Assembly (NCBI RefSeq): GCF_031195445.1
Contig: NZ_CP133480.1
Location: 4,456,501-4,520,500 of the forward strand
Direction of reading: 5' to 3'
DNA from: Acuticoccus sp. MNP-M23
GTDB taxonomy: Bacteria; Pseudomonadota; Alphaproteobacteria; Rhizobiales; Amorphaceae
Length of the DNA stretch: 64,000 nt
How positions within the stretch are numbered: the first letter of the stretch is position 1; each line of letters opens with the position of its first letter. The notes under the pieces are model-generated. The model saw only the letters and a program-made list of their open reading frames with translations. It was not told the origin of the DNA and did not search any database. Position numbers and translations under genes: made by a program. This document shows, piece after piece, positions 41,085-47,346 of the stretch.

Positions 41085-41783
41085 TCAGAGGGACTGGAAG
41101 CCGCCCTGCGCCAATGCCGGTCCGGTCGGCGCGCCGGTGGGTGAGCCGCCTGCGGGCTCGGCCGTCACCACAAGTTGCGCGTTGCGCAGCACCGCATCGC
41201 TCTCGCGCGGCAATTTGATCCGGCTGCCCTCAGCAGAATTGAGCAGCCCCAGAGACACCGGGGCCGTGCCATCGATCACCAGCCACAGCTCGGGGTCGCG
41301 CTCATCGGACACGGCCGCGCCGAACGGCGCAGTTACCAAAGTGCCGTCGCGTTGCAGCCGGGCCAGGGTGATCCCGCCGTCTTCGCTGCCGACGATTGCC
41401 GCGACGAGCGCCTCCTGGCTGAGGATCACGCCCGGCCGGACGATGAGGATCGCAGCCAGAGCAAACCCGCCGACGGCCGCTGCGCCCAGCATGGTCGCCG
41501 CAGTGCGCCAGAACGCCAGCGCAACCGGCGTGCCGCGGCGCTTTGAAGCACCGGAGGTTCCTAAAAACAGGCTCTTCTCGACATTGCCGAGGACCCGCGC
41601 CGATGGCTTGCGTGCGGGCAGCGCTTCGGCCAGCGGTGCGAGTTCAGCTTCCGCGCGCCAGACCTCGGCAGCAAGCGCCGGGTCGTCGAGCAGGGAAAGC
41701 TCGAACTGGCGCCGCTCGTCCTCGCCGGTCAGACCGAGGACATATTCCATGGCATCGATCTTGTCGTCGTCGGTCACATTCAC
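41085..41783 (-). CDS. Anti-sigma factor, RskA/anti-sigma-K type, single-pass
   Basis: This 232-residue membrane protein holds the adjacent ECF sigma factor. It has an N-terminal cytosolic anti-sigma region (MEYVLGLTGEDERRQFE, as in the RskA family), one transmembrane helix at about 88-112 (AATMLGAAAVGGFALAAILIV-like) and a periplasmic C-terminal RskA domain with DPELWLVIDGTAPVSLGLL. The GTG start overlaps the sigma stop (GTGA), so the two are made in balanced amounts. The inducing signal is unknown. Confidence 0.85.
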   Translation of the reverse strand: MNVTDDDKIDAMEYVLGLTGEDERRQFELSLLDDPALAAEVWRAEAELAPLAEALPARKPSARVLGNVEKSLFLGTSGASKRRGTPVALAFWRTAATMLGAAAVGGFALAAILIVRPGVILSQEALVAAIVGSEDGGITLARLQRDGTLVTAPFGAAVSDERDPELWLVIDGTAPVSLGLLNSAEGSRIKLPRESDAVLRNAQLVVTAEPAGGSPTGAPTGPALAQGGFQSL

Positions 41784-42319
41784 TGGCTCACGCACCCTTT
41801 CAGGTCTGCAAGTGCGCGGCGCATTCGGCTCTTTACGGTCCCAAGCGGAACGTTGTCGCGCTCCGCCAGCGCCGCGTAGGTCACACCGCCGAAATACGCC
41901 ATTCGCACGAGCCGGGCGTAGGGATCGCCAAGCCCATTGATGCAATTGAGAAGAACGCGGGCAAAGCCGTTCGCCATCGCCTTCTCGTCGGGACGCAACG
42001 TGGTGTCGGCTACCCGCTCGGCCGCATCGAGCGCCGCGGACGGTGCCTTGCGGGCGCGCAGCCTGTCGATCGCGACATTGCGAACAATGGCGGCCATCCA
42101 CGTCATCGGGGCAGCCTTGCTCGCGCTGAACCGCTCAGCATAGCGCCAGATCTTAACGTATGCGTCCTGCAAGGCATCCTCCGCCTCATTGCGCTCTTGA
42201 AGGATACGCAGCGCAACGGCGAATAGTTTAGGGGACGAGCGATTATAAAGGGTGCGGAACGCAGCGCGGTCGCCGAGAGCAGTGCGCTCGATCAGGGTGT
42301 TGAAGTCCACGTCGTTCAT
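41780..42319 (-). CDS. ECF-type RNA polymerase sigma factor (SigK-like)
   Basis: This sigma factor of 179 residues has region 2 (about 15-85, with NEAEDALQDAYVKIWRYAERF and WMAAIVRNVAIDRLR) and region 4 (about 125-175, with TYAALAERDNVPLGTVKSRMRRAL, a helix-turn-helix). The RskA-like partner downstream is translationally coupled. It has a promoter 25 bases upstream that looks housekeeping-like. It may control genes outside the window; no shared promoter motif was recognisable among its neighbours. Confidence 0.9.
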   Translation of the reverse strand: MNDVDFNTLIERTALGDRAAFRTLYNRSSPKLFAVALRILQERNEAEDALQDAYVKIWRYAERFSASKAAPMTWMAAIVRNVAIDRLRARKAPSAALDAAERVADTTLRPDEKAMANGFARVLLNCINGLGDPYARLVRMAYFGGVTYAALAERDNVPLGTVKSRMRRALADLKGCVSQ

Positions 42320-42344
42320 CCGGCGATCCCGCTGTTATCGGCGA

Positions 42345-42373
42345 GACATACGCGCGGCCCGCCGAACTGACAA
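42345..42373 (-). promoter_or_regulatory. Promoter of the sigma/anti-sigma operon
   Basis: TTGTCA at 42368-42373 and TATGTC at 42345-42350 on the minus strand are exactly 17 bases apart, giving a leader of about 19 bases before the sigma ATG. It looks like a sigma-70 rather than an ECF promoter. Confidence 0.45.
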
Positions 42374-42563
42374 TTGCGGGGGGATCGAGTTTATCGCCAC
42401 CCGAGCTTAAAAAGCGTCAAGTTGCCACAGACCCGGCGAAGATTGCAGATCGTCGCCGTCATTCAGGCCGTGGATGACCTTGCCGACGGAACAGAGCGAC
42501 GTGGCAGCGGGGCGACGAATGCAAGGCCGTGCGTTTGTACGGAAGGATGGGCATCCAGATGCG

Positions 42564-42872
42564 TCAGGCGACGCGGGACGGTCCCTCGTCGGCGGTGCGG
42601 GCCGGGGTCTTGCTGAACATCGGCGGCAGAAAGGCTTCCACCGGAGCATCGAGCGCCTTACCGAGGTTGCACAGGCGCAGGACCGAGATGTTTGCCTCTC
42701 CATGCTCCAGCTGCGCAATGAACCGCTCCGAAAGGCCTGACGTGTCGGCCAGCTTGCGGCGCGACAGCCCGGCGTCGGTGCGCATTCGTTTCACGCGCTC
42801 ACCCAGCTTAAGCAGGAACTCGCTCTCGGCCTGATTTCTGATCGGAGAATCAATCTTGTTCAGCGAGCTCAT
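42564..42872 (-). CDS. XRE-family helix-turn-helix regulator
   Basis: This 102-residue DNA-binding protein has a Cro/C1-type HTH from about 22 to 80 (GERVKRMRTDAGLSRRKLAD, then ERFIAQLEHGEANISVLRL). It lacks any extra sensor domain; the C-terminal tail is short. A strong GGGGAGGGG lies just before the ATG. It stands between the sigma/anti-sigma pair and small orphan genes, in an AT-richer stretch. The target operator was not found. Confidence 0.88.
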   Translation of the reverse strand: MSSLNKIDSPIRNQAESEFLLKLGERVKRMRTDAGLSRRKLADTSGLSERFIAQLEHGEANISVLRLCNLGKALDAPVEAFLPPMFSKTPARTADEGPSRVA

Positions 42873-42890
42873 TCAGACCCCTCCCCACAT

Positions 42891-43037
42891 TCACGCTACA
42901 TTTTTAAGGTACAAGCGCCATTCTTGCTTCATTTTGTTAAGCACATAAGCGGCCTGAAGGAAATGCGACCAATAGTGATGAACAGCCGTTGACAGAGCGA
43001 TCTGCTTCTCAATCCGGTTAAGGAGCTTGTTTCCCAT
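42891..43037 (-). CDS. Possible small orphan protein (48 aa)
   Basis: An ATG at 43037 opens 48 residues with a protein-like helix-rich composition (LLNRIEKQIALSTAVHHYW, KMKQEWRLYLKNVA). It ends 18 bases before the XRE gene on the same strand and would be co-transcribed. No Shine-Dalgarno is seen, base use is AT-rich (25 G or C in 60 bases at 42901-42960), and I do not recognise it. Confidence 0.3.
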   Translation of the reverse strand: MGNKLLNRIEKQIALSTAVHHYWSHFLQAAYVLNKMKQEWRLYLKNVA

Positions 43038-43089
43038 ACGGATTTGCAAATTGGGTCTAGAATTACGAATTGTGGAAATTCTTGCCGCC

Positions 43090-43317
43090 CTATAAGAGAT
43101 TGTGCAATGTTCTGCCTGACGGCATCGCAGTGCTCTGGATCTCGCGGGGCTGAGACGACAGCGCGTCCACCGCACGCGAGATCAATGCGGCGCAATAGGC
43201 CTCGCCGTGGCGGTCTGCTTCGGCCATGGCATATTCAAGCAGACGGGTCAGCACCTCGTAGTCGTCCGGCATGACCGCATCGTTGGAATTGTTTCCGATA
43301 ATTGTCGGCGCATTCAT
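43090..43317 (-). CDS. Small hypothetical protein (75 aa)
   Basis: The ATG at 43317 has GGAG six bases upstream and opens 75 residues, with a helical middle (PDDYEVLTRLLEYAMAEADR, then HGEAYCAALISRAVDAL). This helix-pair pattern occurs in many unannotated small alphaproteobacterial proteins. I do not recognise a function. It is divergent from the BTAD-type regulator gene, about 225 bases apart. Confidence 0.6.
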   Translation of the reverse strand: MNAPTIIGNNSNDAVMPDDYEVLTRLLEYAMAEADRHGEAYCAALISRAVDALSSQPREIQSTAMPSGRTLHNLL

Positions 43318-43464
43318 TTTGATCTCCGCTTTCGTAGCGTTTGCATGGCCTTTGTAATGTGGCATCGTGATTTCATCGTGAAAGTGAAATCTGACTGCAA
43401 TTGCTTGCATTTGATGACCGGCAAAGCCTGCCTTTCGGAAAACCGGCATCAATTGGCCACAAAA

Positions 43465-43492
43465 TTGACAGGTTCTGCCGAGGCGTGCCTCG
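43465..43492 (+). promoter_or_regulatory. Promoter/operator candidate of the BTAD regulator gene
   Basis: TTGACA at 43465-43470 is followed at a spacing of about 19 by TCGAAT. Between them lies the palindrome CGAGGC-GT-GCCTCG at 43479-43492. A repressor bound there would block the promoter; autoregulation is a possibility. Confidence 0.3.
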
Positions 43493-43542
43493 AATATGGC
43501 AACCCGATGGCAGAATTAATGTCTCGATGAAAGCGAGTTGTG

Positions 43543-45543
43543 ATGGAGCGTTGCGCGGTAAGGGTTCAGCTTCTGGGACAGCCGGTGTTCACCCTCAATG
43601 GCGGCATCGATTTCCCATCGCGTAAATCGCACGCACTTTGCGTATATCTGGCCGCCAACAGTGCAAGACGCATTGATCGGGGCCAGCTGAGCGCGTTGCT
43701 CTGGGGGGACGTGGACGAGGCGCAGGCCAGAGGCTCGCTGCGCAAATGCCTCAGCGTCATTGGCGGCAACCCCTGGACGGCTTCGCTGATTGCGCGAGAC
43801 CGGAGCAGCGTCTGGTTCGCAGGCGATCCGAGCCGGGTGGATGTCGCCCGCTTCAACGCGGCAATCAGCCGCCGCACAACAAGCGGCTTCAGGGAAGCGC
43901 TCACGTACTGGACCGGCGAACCCCTCGCCGGCATGGAAAACGGCGCCATCAATTTTGACGATTGGGTTTCGCAGTACCGTGCACAAACGCTGCACTTTTC
44001 GCACAACTACCTGACCGACGCGCTGAACCAGCTGGCCGATGAGCCGCTCGACACGCGCTCCGACATGTTGATCGCCCTGTGTGAGCTGATGCTGCGGATC
44101 GAGCCGGCCGACCATCGTGCGGGCGAAATGCTGATCGGCGAGTATGCGCGGATCGGCAACGTTGTGGCAGCCGCGCGGCAGTATCGCGCCCTGGGCAATG
44201 CGCTGCGCGACCTCGACATGCCGGTGCCGCGCCGCCTGATCGCGCAAGCTGAGGGGCTTGGCATTGCAGCCTCGAGTGCGACGGTCGAGTTTCGCAGCAC
44301 GGCTTCGCGGAACCCGGAGGCTGACCGCGGCACGCCGACCGTGATGCTGATGCGCCCGCAAGGCATCCAGACCTCGGCGGATCTCTTCACTTTCGCCCAG
44401 TCCGAGGTGATGTGCCAGCTTGCACGGTTCCGCTCGATCCGCGCCTACGAGGACCTTTCAGGTTTCGGCGAGAACACGGCAGCTGGCGAGAAAACCGGGC
44501 AATCCGTCCAGCAGATCGGGATCGACCCGGATAAACCGGATCACGATTACCGGCTGCTGTTGTGGAACGAACCGAATGTGCGGTCGCTCTACCTGCGCTG
44601 CGTCAATACGCGGCGGATGAACACCGTGTCTTGTGTCAGGCTGGATCAGGATCTGCTGGCCGACCGCTCGCGCACCGAAGAGGCCATCGCGACTGCCATC
44701 AACACAATCGAACGTGACATCCTCAACGACGAGGCCCTGCCGCCAGGGACCGTGTTTGCAAGGTGGCTGAGCGCCTACCGGGAATTGCAGACGTTCACGA
44801 CACAGGGCGACCAGGTGGCGCTCGAAATCCTGGAAGATCTTGCGGCAAGCCCGGACGGGGCCCGGTTCAGTCTTGTGCACTCGTCCATCGGCGCGATCAC
44901 GATGAAGCGGAACCTTTACTCACCGGTCCTGTTCGCAAATGAGGAGCTGAGCTTCGCCAAGGCGCGCCACTGCGTCGAGCGTGCCCTCAGCCTCGATCCA
45001 CTCGAGCCGTTCAATCACAGCATCGCCGGATGGCTGGAACTTCAGTCCGGCCAGCATAGTCGTGGGCTGGCAGCCTTTCAGAACGCACTTTCCCTGCAAC
45101 CCTACTCCAACCGAACGCTGATTTCGGCTGCGGAGGGGCATGCCTATTGCGGCCATCTGGAAACCGCACGGGACCTTGCGGCAAGGGCGATGAACATTTC
45201 GGGCCGATATGCACCAGCCTACTTTCACAGTTACCTCGCCACCATCGCCTATCTCTCGGGCGACCTGGAGGAATGCGTCCGCCGGTTGAACCGAGCCCCG
45301 GTGAACATCCAGACATCGCTCCTCGCCGTGGCCGCCAACGAAGAGCGCGGCGACGAGACCGGCATCGCCGAAGCCCGCGTCCAGTTCGAGCGCGAACTGC
45401 GCCGTCTGGAGCCGCCCCGGTCGTTCGACCTTGCCGCCCTGTCGCGCTGGATCGTCAAATCCAACATGACCAAGGACGACACCACGCGGCGGCGCATGTT
45501 TGCCTCACTGGAAAGAGCCGGCGTCGCGGCCAGTGCGCACTAG
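43543..45543 (+). CDS. BTAD/SARP-type transcriptional regulator with TPR region
   Basis: This 666-residue protein has an N-terminal winged-helix segment at about 1-95 (RVQLLGQPVFTLNGG, SRKSHALCVYLA, QLSALLWGDVDEAQARGSLR), a bacterial transcriptional activation domain at about 100-235 (YWTGEPLAGMENG, LMLRIEPADHRAGEMLIGEY), a middle region like TolB/adenylate-cyclase-type regulators, and TPR-like repeats at about 475-600. Such proteins activate biosynthetic gene clusters in response to an unknown signal. It is 29 bases from the 3' end of the converging NHLP peptide gene. The ATG at 43543 is used; GTG three bases before is possible. Confidence 0.85.
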   Translation: MERCAVRVQLLGQPVFTLNGGIDFPSRKSHALCVYLAANSARRIDRGQLSALLWGDVDEAQARGSLRKCLSVIGGNPWTASLIARDRSSVWFAGDPSRVDVARFNAAISRRTTSGFREALTYWTGEPLAGMENGAINFDDWVSQYRAQTLHFSHNYLTDALNQLADEPLDTRSDMLIALCELMLRIEPADHRAGEMLIGEYARIGNVVAAARQYRALGNALRDLDMPVPRRLIAQAEGLGIAASSATVEFRSTASRNPEADRGTPTVMLMRPQGIQTSADLFTFAQSEVMCQLARFRSIRAYEDLSGFGENTAAGEKTGQSVQQIGIDPDKPDHDYRLLLWNEPNVRSLYLRCVNTRRMNTVSCVRLDQDLLADRSRTEEAIATAINTIERDILNDEALPPGTVFARWLSAYRELQTFTTQGDQVALEILEDLAASPDGARFSLVHSSIGAITMKRNLYSPVLFANEELSFAKARHCVERALSLDPLEPFNHSIAGWLELQSGQHSRGLAAFQNALSLQPYSNRTLISAAEGHAYCGHLETARDLAARAMNISGRYAPAYFHSYLATIAYLSGDLEECVRRLNRAPVNIQTSLLAVAANEERGDETGIAEARVQFERELRRLEPPRSFDLAALSRWIVKSNMTKDDTTRRRMFASLERAGVAASAH

Positions 45544-45572
45544 CACACTGGCCGGCGAACGGTGGGCAGCGC

Positions 45573-45878
45573 TCAGCTGAGAGGGCGCAGGCACCCCAGG
45601 ACCGCCATGGTGCCGAGCATCTTGAGATATTCGTGGTCGTTGGCGCGCAGGCGGTTCTGATCCACCGCACTGGGCAGGACGAGGTGGATCGTGTCGTCCT
45701 CGTCTTCGTGAAGCACGATCTTCAGCCCTTCCAGGTCCTTGGGCGCGACGCCGGCCGCCTTCAGATAGGATTCCGGGTCATTGCGAAACGCTTCGCGCTG
45801 TAGCGGATCGTTCGCCGCCTCGCCAAATGCCTTGCCGATGGCCGGGACCGCCGAACGGTTGACCGCAATTCTCGCCAT
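45573..45878 (-). CDS. NHLP leader peptide family RiPP precursor candidate
   Basis: This 101-residue peptide has a nitrile-hydratase-alpha-like leader: GKAFGEAANDPLQREAFRND, ESYLKAAGVAPKDLEGLK and the late strand VLHEDEDDTIHLVLPS. That pattern is diagnostic of NHLP precursors of modified peptides. The C-terminal 30 or so residues are the putative core. They contain one Cys (96), two Ser/Thr and no Gly-Gly cleavage site, which is unusual. The ATG at 45878 has a GGGG run upstream; the frame is open to 45968 and further. It is divergent from a YcaO gene, 88 bases apart, and is the likely substrate of that enzyme (inference). Confidence 0.78.
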   Translation of the reverse strand: MARIAVNRSAVPAIGKAFGEAANDPLQREAFRNDPESYLKAAGVAPKDLEGLKIVLHEDEDDTIHLVLPSAVDQNRLRANDHEYLKMLGTMAVLGCLRPLS

Positions 45879-45922
45879 ATTCCCCCCGCGCTGATCGCGC
45901 TTAACCAAACCTTCGAGATGAT

Positions 45923-45945
45923 CTGCGACATCAAAAGGATCGCAG
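45923..45945. promoter_or_regulatory. Inverted repeat in the NHLP/YcaO intergenic region
   Basis: CTGCGA at 45923-45928 and TCGCAG at 45940-45945 form perfect 6-bp arms, 11 bases apart, in the middle of the 88-base divergent spacer. The spacing would fit a dimeric regulator, with the BTAD protein an obvious candidate. No clear -35/-10 pair was found. Confidence 0.35.
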
Positions 45946-45966
45946 TCGATTTTTGCTTCGTAGAAC

Positions 45967-47241
45967 ATGAATGATGACCTGTTCGCTTTTGTTGACCGCT
46001 GGAGCGTGTCCGGCAGCGCAGTCACTATACCTATAGTTGATTTTCCAAATCAAGCGTTTGAGCTCGAGCGCTTTTCATATCTGATCGAAGATTGCCCGGC
46101 TCACTTTCATTTTTGCTTCCCAAAACGGCTCCAGCCAGCAGCGCCAGCCTGGATGATCGATTGGAGAGCAGCCGCTGGCCGCGCATTTTCCGCCAATAAT
46201 TCCGCTATTTACAGTGTTTTTGAAGCCATCGAGCGCGCGTGTCTCATCTCAGGGTGGGACAACGATCCGCGGATAAATGAAAGCCAAAACGACACAGATG
46301 CCACTGCCTCGACGCTGGAGCTCACCAATTTCAGTGCAAGGCAACGCGCCGAGCTGCAATCGGCCACCGCCGCGTTATCAACCATAGATTTTACACCGCC
46401 GCATCACGCGAGACGCGTGGTTGCGCAGAGTCTGTTGGCTAACGAACGCACAAGTCTCCCCGCCCGGTCGGTCCTGTTCGGGGAAGATGTTCGCGACGGG
46501 TTGCCTCCGGTGTTCTCATCGTCCTCAGGCGCGGCGCTCCGCGGGACGCGCGCGGACGCAGCACGCCACGGCACACTGGAGCTGGTGGAGCGAGATGGCG
46601 TCGCGATCTGGTGGTACAACCGCCTCATTCCAAAGCGGCTTGCGGTGGATGCGGCGGCGGCCGCCCTCCCCGCCGACCTTGCCGCCTTTCTGGCAGCGCG
46701 CCGGCGGCAGACCTGGCACCTTGCCCTCCCCAGCGACCTGGGGGTGCCGGCCATCGTCGCGCTTTCGGCCCGGTCCGATGGCAGCGCCCCCGCCATCGGT
46801 GCGGCCGCCGCGCTGGATCCGGCCGACGCCGTGCGCTCGGCAACGCTCGAACTCCTTCAGGGCGAAATCAACCTGTCGCTGATGCGGCAGGCGCAGCGTG
46901 CACCGAACCCGCCGCCCGTCCCGCCGCTTCTGGCATGGTCAGCGTCCACCAATGCCCTCGCCGACCCCGCGCTTGCCGGGGTGGGCACCACCGACCCCAC
47001 TCCGGCAACGCGCTGGGACACCCTTCTGGGCACCTTCGCGGAAAAGGGGATCGATCTTTATGCGGTGGACCTCACGCGCGCCGAATTTGGTGTCCCGGTG
47101 GTCAAGGCCGTCTCCCCGCAACTGCGGGACTGGTTGCCGCGGTTCGGCCCCGGCCGGCTCTACGAGGTGCCCGTTGCCCTTGGCATTCAAACCGCCCCCA
47201 CCCCGGAGGACGCGCTCAATCCGGTGCCCTTCGTCATCTGA
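45967..47241 (+). CDS. Stand-alone YcaO-domain protein
   Basis: This 424-residue ATP-dependent peptide-backbone-modifying enzyme family member has ATP/Mg-binding elements at 79-93 (SAIYSVFEAIERACL), 198-213 (AARHGTLELVERDGVA) and 283-298 (LDPADAVRSATLELLQ), and a C-terminal tail NPVPFVI comparable to the Pro-rich tail of YcaO cyclodehydratases. No E1/ThiF-like partner, TfuA or flavin dehydrogenase lies near, so azoline, thioamide or amidine formation are all possible. Only about 70 residues precede the domain. The 5' part of the gene is AT-rich and its 3' part GC-rich. Substrate is inferred to be the divergent NHLP peptide. Confidence 0.85.
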   Translation: MNDDLFAFVDRWSVSGSAVTIPIVDFPNQAFELERFSYLIEDCPAHFHFCFPKRLQPAAPAWMIDWRAAAGRAFSANNSAIYSVFEAIERACLISGWDNDPRINESQNDTDATASTLELTNFSARQRAELQSATAALSTIDFTPPHHARRVVAQSLLANERTSLPARSVLFGEDVRDGLPPVFSSSSGAALRGTRADAARHGTLELVERDGVAIWWYNRLIPKRLAVDAAAAALPADLAAFLAARRRQTWHLALPSDLGVPAIVALSARSDGSAPAIGAAAALDPADAVRSATLELLQGEINLSLMRQAQRAPNPPPVPPLLAWSASTNALADPALAGVGTTDPTPATRWDTLLGTFAEKGIDLYAVDLTRAEFGVPVVKAVSPQLRDWLPRFGPGRLYEVPVALGIQTAPTPEDALNPVPFVI

Positions 47242-47346
47242 TCTCGGCGCAACAGCACCACCGCGTTGACAACGGGGCGCGTCCCGTTCAGCGTCCCCGC
47301 GGATCCGGGCGCGCGCTGCGACGCGGCCCACCGTGGGAAACCCGTC

